The notes below the pieces were generated by a model. That model saw nothing but the letters and a program-made list of their open reading frames with translations. It was not told where the DNA came from and did not search any database. From Elusimicrobiota bacterium (lineage in GTDB: Bacteria; Elusimicrobiota; Elusimicrobia; FEN-1173), in contig JADKIY010000001.1 in assembly GCA_016722575.1 (NCBI GenBank), forward strand, positions 62,001 through 126,000: a DNA stretch of 64,000 nucleotides, written 5' to 3'. Both the position numbers and the translations under genes were made by a program. Of this stretch, positions 30,348-38,584 are shown in pieces. The first letter of the stretch is position 1. Each line of letters starts with the position of its first letter.

Positions 30348-30617
30348 GGGCCCCGCCTGCCGCCCGAGGGCCTCCTATTATCCAAAAAAGATCGGCGCGG
30401 CCTCCTTTGGAATGAGGCGCGTCGTTGCCTTTCTCAGAGCCAATAGCCGGAGGTTTTATTTCCAGCCGGAAAAGTCGGCCGGGGGCTGTCGAATGATCGG
30501 TCCGGCCGCGATTCGAGAGAAAATCCCGACTCCGAAAGATCCATGGCACGAACGGAAAATCAACCCGAATCCGCCTAACAAATCCCCACCCTCCCCCGAC
30601 GATCAACCGAAAGGCGA
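30348..30617. other. Convergent intergenic region
   Basis: 270 nt between the rfbC stop (plus) and the glycosyltransferase stop (minus). No convincing ORF. Apart from the terminator candidate at 30384-30422 I see no structured element. Base composition falls towards the glycosyltransferase side. Confidence 0.5.
30384..30422 (-). terminator. Terminator for the thpR-to-glycosyltransferase operon
   Basis: On the minus strand GCGCCTC pairs with GAGG-C-CGCGC (one bulge), then CGATC and six T (30389-30384). It lies about 200 nt past the stop of the GT-C glycosyltransferase gene. Confidence 0.45.
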
Positions 30618-32159
30618 TTATTTTCGAGTGAGGCGATACAAATAATACGACTCGTCGGCCACGATGGCGCCGTTGAATTCGGCTAATTTCCTGATATTGA
30701 AGGACGAACTTAGCCATTCAACCTTTGGCGAATCCAGGGGATAACTCAGAACAAGCAAAATTGGATACCCCGTTGCCTCGCTCATTTTCTCAAGCACACG
30801 CACCGCGACCGCCGGGCTCTGCGGTTTTTCCCGGTATTCGTTCCAATGAATGAAACTTCCGATCGTATCGGTATTTAGATAATAAATTTTCCGGCCCAGA
30901 TACGCGGACAACGGGGACACAAGATAATCTCGGCTTCCCGCAATGGGCCAATTCCTCCACTCCCCGCGCAGAATGAATTCAGCCGCTTCGGCGCTCCTTG
31001 AAAATGGAAAGAACAAGTCACGGGCGTAGGCAAACGCCCCCCCAATGACGTGCAAAGAAAGCAACACCGTCAGCACCCTCCCCCGCGGCCGGGCGCCGGA
31101 CCCGAAAGACAACCAAAGGGCAGCGACCAGCACCACGAAGAGGTGGCCGCAATGCCGGACGGTTACTCCGAGGTAAGAAAACACCATCAACTGAAACACT
31201 AGAATTCCCCCGATCCCGAGGAGGAAAAAGACGATCGCGGAGGGGTCTCGCCATTCCGACACCAAACAGACGAGGATCGCCAAAACGGAGGCGCCAGCCA
31301 ACCAGCCGCCAGTAGGGTCAAATTGAATAAAAAAATTCGACGACCACCCTTGAACGATGATTATATTTGGAAGGGGGAGGAGACCGGTCGCCAACAACTT
31401 TAGGCATATCAGGGGAGCGCCCCAATTGATGTGTTCGGAATAAATTAATTTCATGTGCGCCCCCGCGTCCGCCGGGGGTCGGATTTGCACGAAAAACAAA
31501 ATCATTCCCAACCCAACGATCAGCAAGAACAACCCTTCGTCCGCTATCCGGGCCAGCTTTCCTCCCGAAATTCCGAAGCGGGGAAATCGATTGGCAAACA
31601 CGGTTCCGGTAAAAGCGAGCGCGATGATCGCTCCGAAAACGCTCGTGTTCGCCAGGAGCGCCAATAGAAATCCAATCGGCCAGAGCCGCCGTGCAGAACG
31701 GAGCAACATAAAACACACTCCGAAAACGATCGGCAATTCCAGAACGTATCCACGGGAAACGACGGCGAATTCATAAAAAACAAAGTAGCCAAATGAAAAC
31801 AAAACTTTATGGAGATTCGAAAAGGGGGAAAAACGAGCGAATAAAAACACCCCGAGCGTTGCTGCCCCAAGATGAACCAACTGCATGGAATGCGGGTTGG
31901 ACGTGACCCTTGTCAAAAAATAGAGCACCGTGTGCCACAACCCGGGATGTCCCTCGTACCGGAGGTTTCGGAAAAGTTCGCCCAACGATCGACTGTCGCG
32001 CGCCAATAGCCAAGCCTGGAGCTCATCCCTCCACATCTCATGCCGCAAAACACCGATTAGCCCGAGGGTGAAATAGAGGCTGGAAATCAGGATTCCGCTT
32101 TGGAAGGGTTCGTTGGGGAGGAAGGATCGGCCTCGGAATTGCAAAGAATTCGAGAGCAT
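30618..32159 (-). CDS. GT-C type membrane glycosyltransferase (ArnT/PMT-like)
   Basis: 513 aa with about 10-11 hydrophobic segments. Near the N-terminus RHEMWRDELQAWLLARDS contains the acidic D/E pair in the first periplasmic loop that GT-C enzymes use for catalysis, followed by YEGHPGLWHTVLYF. The C-terminal 110 residues are soluble. Such enzymes move a sugar from a polyprenyl phosphate donor to a lipid or protein acceptor. It starts in a TAATG overlap with the PfkB gene. The gene is visibly more AT-rich than its neighbours, with more Ile, Asn and Lys codons ending in A/T, which suggests horizontal acquisition. Acceptor unknown. Confidence 0.7.
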   Translation of the reverse strand: MLSNSLQFRGRSFLPNEPFQSGILISSLYFTLGLIGVLRHEMWRDELQAWLLARDSRSLGELFRNLRYEGHPGLWHTVLYFLTRVTSNPHSMQLVHLGAATLGVFLFARFSPFSNLHKVLFSFGYFVFYEFAVVSRGYVLELPIVFGVCFMLLRSARRLWPIGFLLALLANTSVFGAIIALAFTGTVFANRFPRFGISGGKLARIADEGLFLLIVGLGMILFFVQIRPPADAGAHMKLIYSEHINWGAPLICLKLLATGLLPLPNIIIVQGWSSNFFIQFDPTGGWLAGASVLAILVCLVSEWRDPSAIVFFLLGIGGILVFQLMVFSYLGVTVRHCGHLFVVLVAALWLSFGSGARPRGRVLTVLLSLHVIGGAFAYARDLFFPFSRSAEAAEFILRGEWRNWPIAGSRDYLVSPLSAYLGRKIYYLNTDTIGSFIHWNEYREKPQSPAVAVRVLEKMSEATGYPILLVLSYPLDSPKVEWLSSSFNIRKLAEFNGAIVADESYYLYRLTRK

Positions 32160-33076
32160 TAAGAACGAGGGGGGCGGGACATGCGGTGGAGGAGCGCGAG
32201 GCGGGCGCGGATTTGGGCCGGGGTCACGGTGAGCAGCCGGTCCAGGGAAAATTTCTCGACGGTGAAGCTCGCCATGACCGTGCCGTGGAACAAGGCGTTG
32301 TGAAGGGTGGTTTCGTCCAGCCGGTTGCCGTTCCGGTTGATGTAGCCCATGAATCCTCCGGCGAAGGTGTCGCCGGCGCCCGTGGGGTCAAAGACCTCTT
32401 CCAACGGATAGGCCGGCGCCGAGGACACGCGCCGTTCCGAGAAAAGCAGGGCGCCGTGCTCCCCCTTTTTCACCACCACGTAGCGGGGGCCCCAGGACCG
32501 GATCAATTTTCCCGCTTGAATAAGACTGGGTTTCCCCGACAACTGGCGGGCCTCCCCGTCGTTCAAAATCAAAATATCGATTTCTTTGCAGAGAGCCTTC
32601 AGGCGGTCGGGCTTGGTCGAAATCCACAAATTCATGGTGTCCGCGGCAACGACCTTCGGCCGGTGAACCTGGCGGAGAACCCGCATTTGCAGGTCCGGGT
32701 CGATGTTGGCCAGAAACACGGCGTCGGTGGCGCGGAAAGATTCGGGCAGGATGGGGACGAATTTCTCAAAGACGTTCAGCCGCGTGTCCAGGGTTTTGGC
32801 TTCGTTCAAATCGTATTCGTAGAACCCCGACCACCGGAACGTCTCTCCGTCGGCGATTTGGAGGCCGGACAGATCGATCCGCCGTCGGCGCAAGAGGTCC
32901 AGGTGTTTCGTTGGAAAATCACGACCGACCACTCCCACCAACCGGACATCCGTGGAAAAACTCGCCGAATAGGAAAAATAAACGGCCGACCCCCCCAACG
33001 CGTCGGCCCGCTGGCCGAAGGGGGTTTTCACCGAATCCAACGCCACCGATCCCACCACCAAAACGCTCACACCCAC
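32159..33076 (-). CDS. PfkB-family carbohydrate/nucleoside kinase
   Basis: 305 aa ribokinase-fold kinase. The N-terminus has GGSAVYFSYSASFST (substrate side). The C-terminal PfkB signature DPTGAGDTFAGGFMGYI includes the anion hole and the catalytic aspartate. Mid-protein ILNDGEARQLSG and VVVKKGEHGALLF are typical. GTG start at 33076 with GGGAGGTG upstream. The substrate cannot be named; the ADP-heptose enzyme HldE and adenosine/ribose kinases belong to the same fold. Placed between an acyltransferase and a glycosyltransferase, so an envelope sugar is plausible. Confidence 0.85.
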   Translation of the reverse strand: MGVSVLVVGSVALDSVKTPFGQRADALGGSAVYFSYSASFSTDVRLVGVVGRDFPTKHLDLLRRRRIDLSGLQIADGETFRWSGFYEYDLNEAKTLDTRLNVFEKFVPILPESFRATDAVFLANIDPDLQMRVLRQVHRPKVVAADTMNLWISTKPDRLKALCKEIDILILNDGEARQLSGKPSLIQAGKLIRSWGPRYVVVKKGEHGALLFSERRVSSAPAYPLEEVFDPTGAGDTFAGGFMGYINRNGNRLDETTLHNALFHGTVMASFTVEKFSLDRLLTVTPAQIRARLALLHRMSRPPRS

Positions 33077-33112
33077 CTCCCTGAAAAAATCGGCCGGCCG
33101 ACGCCGCCCGGT

Positions 33113-33805
33113 TTAATGTGTAAATTCTTCGAACAGCCCCGGGTCCAGTCGCCGGAGGCGGTCTTCGAATTCCGAAATCAACATCGACGCCGGTATGCGA
33201 TCCGGAAAATCCGCCGGACGGTCGGCCATCTGCCGGAAGGGCATGCCGTAGCGGGTCAACAGGGTGAAAAGCCTCACGTCCGCCAGGAAAAACCAACGCG
33301 TCAATCCGCGCTGCTTGGAAGCGAGGTAAAGAAGCCGAAACAACCCGAGAATCAACCGGGGGCCTTTTCGACCCCGCAGGGTCATGCCCAGAGGGCCCTG
33401 ATCCGGCAGGGAACCGCCCTCGCTTTGGCGCAGGTACGGCTCCGCGCCGAAGGGACCGTCCTCTTTTCGTCGACGGTATATTTGACTGATCACCAAGTGG
33501 GAAATTTCGGCGGTCGGCTCCGGCCGCCCGCTGAAACGGACGTTGATCACCCCGTGGATGGGCAGGCCCTTGGCGGTGGGTGGAATCAAACGGATCGCGG
33601 CCACAGGGTCGGGGCCCCGCAGGGCTGCCGCGTGAAGCGACACCGCGTCCAACTCGTCGGTGACCAAGCCCTTGGGGAAGTGGAGCGGTTGGGCGTGGGA
33701 CAATTCCGTCACCCACACATCGTAGCGTAGGCGGTAAATCGCCTCCCGCCGCGCGGGGGTTTCCACGAAATTGAAGGAAAGGTCTTTAACGTCCAGCAGG
33801 CCCAT
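33113..33805 (-). CDS. FeeM-like / exosortase-system-associated acyltransferase
   Basis: 230 aa. The N-terminal half has the GNAT/autoinducer-synthase pattern: REAIYRLRYDVWVTEL, then VTDELDAVSLHAAAL and PVAAIRLIPP. The C-terminal half holds RGLTRWFFLADVRLFTLLTRYGMPFRQM. This arrangement matches N-acyl amino acid synthases (FeeM) and the acyltransferases that accompany PEP-CTERM/exosortase systems. No exosortase or PEP-CTERM protein is present in the window. The product could be an N-acyl amino acid or an acylated envelope component. Family assignment is from motif memory, not from a search. Confidence 0.6.
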   Translation of the reverse strand: MGLLDVKDLSFNFVETPARREAIYRLRYDVWVTELSHAQPLHFPKGLVTDELDAVSLHAAALRGPDPVAAIRLIPPTAKGLPIHGVINVRFSGRPEPTAEISHLVISQIYRRRKEDGPFGAEPYLRQSEGGSLPDQGPLGMTLRGRKGPRLILGLFRLLYLASKQRGLTRWFFLADVRLFTLLTRYGMPFRQMADRPADFPDRIPASMLISEFEDRLRRLDPGLFEEFTH

Positions 33806-33855
33806 GGTCGAAAGGATGTCCGTTCCCGGGGAGGCCGCGGGAAACGTCGGTCAAA

Positions 33856-34254
33856 TCAATTCCCGAGGGTTCGGCGGGAGCCGCGGCGTTGCGCGCGGTT
33901 GCCCTGGCGCTGCATCCGCTCGCCCCGCTTTTCTCGTCGTTCGCCTTTTTTCTCCACCCGGTCGGCGGCCGGGCCGTTCCCGGCGGACCGAAGATCGTCG
34001 GCCTTGTTTTGAAGGGCCTCGCCCTGCTTTTCGATTTTTTCCCCGCGTTTTTCCCGGCGCTCTCCGCGCCGCTCCTCGCGATCTCCCCGCTCCCTGCGTT
34101 GATCGCCGGATCGCTCCGCCTTATCGCCCCCCCCCTCGCCGCTTTTATTGCGTGTGGGCGTCGTGGCGCCGCCCACGGGCGGGTCTTCGTTGTAGTCGGC
34201 CCGCAAAACGGGAGCAACGAGGCTTAAGAGCAAGAGGAGCAACGGTTTTCTCAT
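33856..34254 (-). CDS. Small secreted Arg/Glu-repeat protein
   Basis: 132 aa. MRKPLLLLLLSLVAPVLRA is a signal peptide cut after LRA. The mature part is almost entirely charged, with repeated units such as RRGERREKRGE, GDREERRGE and EKKGERREKRGER, so it is probably a helical or disordered, strongly basic-acidic polypeptide. I chose ATG 34254 because GGGAGATCCC precedes it and a signal peptide starts there. Similar low-complexity periplasmic proteins are annotated as hypothetical. Function unknown; it lies behind mltG, so a cell-wall or outer-membrane association is possible. Confidence 0.65.
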   Translation of the reverse strand: MRKPLLLLLLSLVAPVLRADYNEDPPVGGATTPTRNKSGEGGGDKAERSGDQRRERGDREERRGERREKRGEKIEKQGEALQNKADDLRSAGNGPAADRVEKKGERREKRGERMQRQGNRAQRRGSRRTLGN

Positions 34255-34282
34255 GGGATCTCCCGAAATTGTTTTGTTAAGT

Positions 34283-35314
34283 TTATGATTTTTTGACGGC
34301 CCGCATGGCCCGCCGCCGGGCGCGCACCGCCCGTTGGTGGTCTTCGTAATTGGACGAAAAGGAATGGCCGCCGGTGTCGTCGGCGACAAAATAAAGAAAA
34401 TCCACGGCGGCCGGGGCCAACGCCGCCGCCAGGGATTCACGGCCTGGACTGCAGATCGGTCCCGGGGGAAGGCCGAACCGCCGGTACGTGTTGTAGGGGT
34501 GTTCCATCGCCAGGTCTTTTCTCCACAGCGGGTTTTTCCACTCGCCCAGGGCGTATTGGACCGTCGGATCGCATTCCAAACGCATCCCCTTTTTAAGTCG
34601 ATTTTGATAAACGGCGGACACGAGGGGTCGGTCGCTGGGACGGCGGGCCTCCCGCTCCACCAGGGAGGCCAGGGTCACCGTTCGGCGTTGGGTCCAACGG
34701 CGGCCGTCGGCCAGACGGAATTCTTCGTCGGGGTCCCGGGGAATCGGGCCCGGCGGCACCGCCCCCGCGGCCTGGGCCGCCCGGAAAACTTCCTCCCACA
34801 CGGCGGCAAAACGATCCCGCCCCGCCCGGATCACCGCGGGGGCGGGCGTGCCGGGCTCAAACAGATACGTCTCCGGGAACAAAAAGCCTTCGGCCCCCTG
34901 GGCGGCCGCGAGAAACGCGTCCCGCCCGCAGACCCCGGCGGCCGCCGTCCGATCCGCCATCTGCCAGAGGGCCCACCCTTCCGGCCAGGTGAGCCGGAGG
35001 GCCTCGCCCCGTCCCGCGACCAAATCCTTCAGAAGGCCAGCGGCGGACCGGCCGGACGCCAAGCGATAGGCTCCCGCTTTTAATTTTCCGTCGGCTCGAA
35101 AGAGGCGGGACAGCAGGCGAAACCAGGCCACGGAGCGCAGACGTCCCGCCGCTTTCAGCTCCCGGGCCACTCGGACGGCCCCCGCCCCCTGGGGAATTTC
35201 CAGAACCCCGTCGCCGCCGCCCGCGGGCGCGCTGTTGATCCACGCCAGGGTCGCCCCGAAACCCAGGACAGCGACCGCCGCGACCGTCCCAAACCCCCGC
35301 CGGGAGAAACCCAT
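34283..35314 (-). CDS. mltG: Endolytic murein transglycosylase MltG
   Basis: About 343 aa, YceG-like. One N-terminal membrane anchor (FGTVAAVAVLGFGATLAWI), a LysM-like segment, then the catalytic domain: LASLVEREARRPSDRP holds the catalytic glutamate, followed by VYQNRLKKGMRLECDPTVQYAL and YNTYRRFGLPPGPICSPGRESL. It cuts nascent glycan strands and sets their length. The start is the ATG at 35314, sharing one base with the ruvX stop; a GTG one codon earlier is possible. It is next to ruvX, as in many bacteria. Confidence 0.93.
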   Translation of the reverse strand: MGFSRRGFGTVAAVAVLGFGATLAWINSAPAGGGDGVLEIPQGAGAVRVARELKAAGRLRSVAWFRLLSRLFRADGKLKAGAYRLASGRSAAGLLKDLVAGRGEALRLTWPEGWALWQMADRTAAAGVCGRDAFLAAAQGAEGFLFPETYLFEPGTPAPAVIRAGRDRFAAVWEEVFRAAQAAGAVPPGPIPRDPDEEFRLADGRRWTQRRTVTLASLVEREARRPSDRPLVSAVYQNRLKKGMRLECDPTVQYALGEWKNPLWRKDLAMEHPYNTYRRFGLPPGPICSPGRESLAAALAPAAVDFLYFVADDTGGHSFSSNYEDHQRAVRARRRAMRAVKKS

Positions 35315-35736
35315 CACGCCCCGCCCCCACGCTGCTCGTCCAGATACCCCTGGAGAATCACCGCCGCCGCGGCCCGGTCCCGGCGCTCTTTTTTGGCCCG
35401 CCCGTGGGCGCCCCGCTCCGTCAGCATCGCCTCGGCCCGCCAGGTGGACAATCGTTCGTCGCGCAGAATCGTCCGCAGGCCCTGGGATTCCAGGGCCGCG
35501 GCCAGGGCCCGGGCCGCCCGGGCGCTGTCGCCTTCGGAACCGTCCATGTTGAGCGGGAGGCCCAGAACCACCGCCCCGGCCCCCCGATCCACCGCCAATT
35601 TCATCAACGCCGCGGCCACGTCCGCGGGGGACCCGCCGTGCAGGGTCTCCAGGGGATGGGCCATGACCCCGGACTCATCGGACACCGCCACGCCCACCCG
35701 AGCCCGCCCCCAATCCACCCCGAGATAAACCGTCAC
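35314..35736 (-). CDS. ruvX: RuvX/YqgF Holliday-junction resolvase-like protein
   Basis: 140 aa RNase H-fold protein. LGVDWGRARVGVAVSDESG carries the first catalytic aspartate, VVLGLPLNMDGSEG follows, and DERLSTWRAEAML carries the second acidic site. In E. coli YqgF is linked to 16S rRNA 5' end maturation as well as resolvase-like activity. It overlaps both thpR and mltG by a few bases. Confidence 0.93.
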   Translation of the reverse strand: MTVYLGVDWGRARVGVAVSDESGVMAHPLETLHGGSPADVAAALMKLAVDRGAGAVVLGLPLNMDGSEGDSARAARALAAALESQGLRTILRDERLSTWRAEAMLTERGAHGRAKKERRDRAAAAVILQGYLDEQRGGGA

Positions 35737-36287
35737 GCGGGGCCGCCGAGGGAATACGCGCTTCGCGTGTAATGCTTGACGCCGAAGGCGGTGGGTTGAC
35801 TCTCCATCACCGCGATTTTATCGGCCCGAAAGGAAAACCAAGGACGATCGGCGTGGGCCGCGAGAAAGCCTTCGGGGAGGCGCGGCGCGCCCGTAAAGCG
35901 CGCCAGGGTGAGGTGGGGTCTAAACGGATGGTCCGGGGGCGGGAAACCGGCCCGGGCCAGCCCGCTTTCCAACCCCGCGGTCAACCGGGTCAAGACGTCG
36001 CCCCCCGCGCCGACCCCGGCCCACAGGATCTGCGGGATTCCCTCCGTCGGAAAAACGCCGAGGCCCCGCAATTCCAATTCAAAGGGGGCGACGCTGCGCG
36101 CCGCCGCCCGGCAGGCGGATTCCAGGGCCGGAACGTTGTCGGACGGGCCGATGAAACGGAGAGTGAAATGGGATTGATCGGGCTTGGTCCACCGGGCCCC
36201 GGCCACGCCCTCCCGCAGGGGGAAAAAAGACCGGGTCAAGGTGGCGTGAAGCTCCCGGGGCGGCGCCAACGACACGAATAATTTCAC
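35733..36287 (-). CDS. thpR: RNA 2',3'-cyclic phosphodiesterase (2H family)
   Basis: 184 aa. Two HxT motifs define the 2H phosphoesterase fold: SHFTLRFIG and PHLTLARF. The enzyme opens 2',3'-cyclic phosphates and ligates tRNA halves in vitro. I place the start at GTG 36287, giving MKLFVSLAPPRELHAT. It is supported by a -10-like GACAAT exactly 6 nt upstream, implying a leaderless mRNA; no Shine-Dalgarno is evident. First gene of a probable seven-gene minus-strand operon. Confidence 0.88.
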   Translation of the reverse strand: MKLFVSLAPPRELHATLTRSFFPLREGVAGARWTKPDQSHFTLRFIGPSDNVPALESACRAAARSVAPFELELRGLGVFPTEGIPQILWAGVGAGGDVLTRLTAGLESGLARAGFPPPDHPFRPHLTLARFTGAPRLPEGFLAAHADRPWFSFRADKIAVMESQPTAFGVKHYTRSAYSLGGPA

Positions 36288-36293
36288 GACGCC

Positions 36294-36322
36294 ATTGTCC
36301 CAAAGTTGCCGGCGAATGAAAA
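36294..36322 (-). promoter_or_regulatory. Candidate leaderless promoter of thpR operon
   Basis: Minus strand TTTTCA (36322-36317), 17-nt spacer, GACAAT (36299-36294), 6 nt, then GTG. The predicted transcript starts at the GTG itself. Both hexamers are imperfect, so support is moderate. Confidence 0.4.
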
Positions 36323-36334
36323 GGGCGTTTCTTC

Positions 36335-36364
36335 TTGCGGGTCCCGCGCCCACTGTCCTACACT
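36335..36364 (+). promoter_or_regulatory. Candidate leaderless promoter of yfhO-like gene
   Basis: TTGCGG (36335-36340), 18-nt spacer, TACACT (36359-36364), then exactly 6 nt to the ATG at 36371. The mRNA would begin at the start codon. It is back to back with the thpR promoter; the two are separated by about 12 nt. Confidence 0.5.
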
Positions 36365-36370
36365 GTCGCC

Positions 36371-38584
36371 ATGACCCGTCGGGACATCGCGTGGATCGGT
36401 GGAATTATCGTCGCCGCGGCCCTTTTGTTTGTTCCGGGCTTTTTCAACGGAAAAATCCCCTTCTCCGGGGACATCACCTTTTCCTTTCACCCTTGGTTGA
36501 CGTACGCCGCCCAGGAGGTCCAGGCCGGGCGCCTGCCGCTTTGGAATGGTTTTTCCTCTTGCGGGGAACCTTTTCTGGCCAACCCCCAAATCATGCTTTT
36601 TCACCCCCCGGCCCTTCTTTACTGGGTCTTCCCCTTTGCGACGGCTTGGCGATTGGGGATCGGACTTAACGCCGGCCTGTTGTTTTTGGGAACGCTTCTC
36701 ACCGCGCGGGTCCTGCGGCCACGCGCCGACCGGTCTTCCTCCCTCCTCGCGGCGCTGGCCGTCGCCTTGGGCGGTTTCGCGGTGGTCAACTGGGAATTCC
36801 CCGCCGTGGGGGCCACGCTGCCTTTTCTTCCGTTCCTCGTTTTGTTTTCCTGGACCGGCCGACACCGATGGGTGCCCTGGGCCACGGCTCTTTTGTTTTT
36901 CGGCGGCTACACGCCCCTCACCGAATACGGCCTCCTCTGGGCCGGGGCGGCGGTGCTTTGGCGGGGGGCCCGGGAACGGCGCTGGTCTTCTGTCGGTTTT
37001 TGGGCCCTCGGGGTGGGCTTCGGAATCCTGGCGGCGTTGCCGCAAATTTTGCCCTCCTGGGAGCTGGCCGGGCGATCGCTCCGCTCCGCCATCACGGACT
37101 CCGACGCGGCCCGTTATCTTCTCACCCCCGCCTTGCTTTTTAAAATCCTGATTCCCAACCTGATCGACAAAATAGCCTCTCCGTTCGCTCCTTCGGCTTT
37201 CGGGGCGGAATTTTGGCCCGTGCAGCGAAATTGGTTGTCGACTTTTTACGTGGGCACCGCCCCTCTTCTCCTGGCCCTGGGGGCCGTTTTCACGCGGACC
37301 CGCAAAAAGGGGTTTTGGATCGGGAGCGGCGCCCTGTTTCTCCTCCTGGCCCTGGGGTGCGAACCGCTGTTTTCCGGGGCCCGTGTCCTCGTCCCAGGAT
37401 TTCGTTATATGACCCATTTTTCCAACGCCGCCGTGGTGACGGTTCTGACCGTGGGCTTTCTGGCGGCACTCGGCGGATCGGACGAATCGGCAAGAAAAAA
37501 AGCGACCCGATTCGCCTGGGGCCTGGGCGCCCTCTGCCTCCTGGGCGCCCTGTGGTCCGCCCCGCGTCACCGGCTGATCGGCGCCATGCTGGGCCTGGCG
37601 GATCTCACCGCCGCCCAGGACCGCTTCGTGCGGTGGGGGTTTATTCAAACGGGCGTCGCGGCCGCGGCCGTGGGCCTGCTGGCGCCCCGGGGACGTCGCG
37701 GAACCGCCGGACTTTTGTTGCTCACGCTCCTCGAACTCGCCTGGAACGCCGGCGGCCTTCATCCCCTGGCCCCCGTCGACTTTTTTCGGGAACGCATCGC
37801 CTTGGCCGCGGTGTTTCAGAATCAACCGCGCCGGTTCGCCCTGGTTCCGGCGGCCCTGGACAACCGCGTCATGACGGGGGACAATTTGGTCGAGGGTTAC
37901 CGCAGCCTGCGCCAGGCGGGTTTCCCAACGGTCATGCTGCCCTACCGCGCCCCCAACGCCTGGTCCTACGAAGTCTTCGGCCTGTCAGAATTCGCGGCTT
38001 TCCGTCGACTTCTTAATCGAGAAGATCCCGGGGGGCCCGTGCTTGATTTTCTGGGCGTCGACGGCCTGGTCGCCCACCGGGGCCTTTCGGCGCCCCGGGT
38101 TCCCACGGCCCGGGCCGCCAACGCCCTTTTCTACCGCAACCCCGGAGCCCTGGAACGGGTCACCGCCGTCGCCCGGTCCACGGCCATTGCGGACGCCTCG
38201 GCGCGCCTGGCCTATTTGGGAAGCGCCTGGGATCCCCGCCGTGAAGTGGTGTTGGAGGAGCCGACGGTGAACCCCCCGTCCGACGCTTCCCCGGAAATCC
38301 GCTGGACCGAAGGACCGGGACGGGTTGACTTTCAAGGGCGGGGCGCCGGTTGGGCCGTTCGGAGCGCGCCCTGGTACCCGGGATGGGACGTTTATTTGAA
38401 CGGCGCCTTGGAAAAAAATCGGCGGGCCAACCACGCCTTTCAATCGGTGGCGTTGCCGTCGGGGGATTGGCGGGGGGCCTGGGTGTACCGGCCGGCGCTC
38501 TTTCGGTGGGGATTGGGGCTGGGAATCGGAAGCCTGATGGTCCTGGGGGCCGGCGCCGCCCGGCGCGCCCGGCGGTACGGCTAA
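36371..38584 (+). CDS. YfhO-family multispanning membrane protein
   Basis: 737 aa. About 12 membrane segments cover residues 1-460, then a soluble C-terminal region (residues 470-700) and a final membrane segment. Family features: GDITFSFHPWLTYAAQEVQAGRLPLWNGFSSCGEPFLANPQ near the N-terminus, containing the acidic residue of the first loop typical of GT-C-like proteins, and YYPGWDVYLNG-like SAPWYPGWDVYLNGALEK near the C-terminus. YfhO-type proteins are linked to glycosylation of lipoteichoic acid or other envelope polymers. ATG 36371 was chosen; an earlier in-frame ATG lies upstream of the promoter. Its stop overlaps the convergent REC-GGDEF gene. Confidence 0.8.
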   Translation: MTRRDIAWIGGIIVAAALLFVPGFFNGKIPFSGDITFSFHPWLTYAAQEVQAGRLPLWNGFSSCGEPFLANPQIMLFHPPALLYWVFPFATAWRLGIGLNAGLLFLGTLLTARVLRPRADRSSSLLAALAVALGGFAVVNWEFPAVGATLPFLPFLVLFSWTGRHRWVPWATALLFFGGYTPLTEYGLLWAGAAVLWRGARERRWSSVGFWALGVGFGILAALPQILPSWELAGRSLRSAITDSDAARYLLTPALLFKILIPNLIDKIASPFAPSAFGAEFWPVQRNWLSTFYVGTAPLLLALGAVFTRTRKKGFWIGSGALFLLLALGCEPLFSGARVLVPGFRYMTHFSNAAVVTVLTVGFLAALGGSDESARKKATRFAWGLGALCLLGALWSAPRHRLIGAMLGLADLTAAQDRFVRWGFIQTGVAAAAVGLLAPRGRRGTAGLLLLTLLELAWNAGGLHPLAPVDFFRERIALAAVFQNQPRRFALVPAALDNRVMTGDNLVEGYRSLRQAGFPTVMLPYRAPNAWSYEVFGLSEFAAFRRLLNREDPGGPVLDFLGVDGLVAHRGLSAPRVPTARAANALFYRNPGALERVTAVARSTAIADASARLAYLGSAWDPRREVVLEEPTVNPPSDASPEIRWTEGPGRVDFQGRGAGWAVRSAPWYPGWDVYLNGALEKNRRANHAFQSVALPSGDWRGAWVYRPALFRWGLGLGIGSLMVLGAGAARRARRYG

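Noticed and set aside
36284..37825. 513-codon minus-strand frame opposite the yfhO-like gene
   Set aside because: Composition is Gly/Arg/Pro/Gln-rich low-complexity typical of antisense frames, and the plus strand encodes a clear membrane protein.
38571..38584. Possible frameshift or readthrough at the convergent end of the yfhO-like and REC-GGDEF genes
   Set aside because: The two stops simply share bases (CTAA); both proteins are complete.
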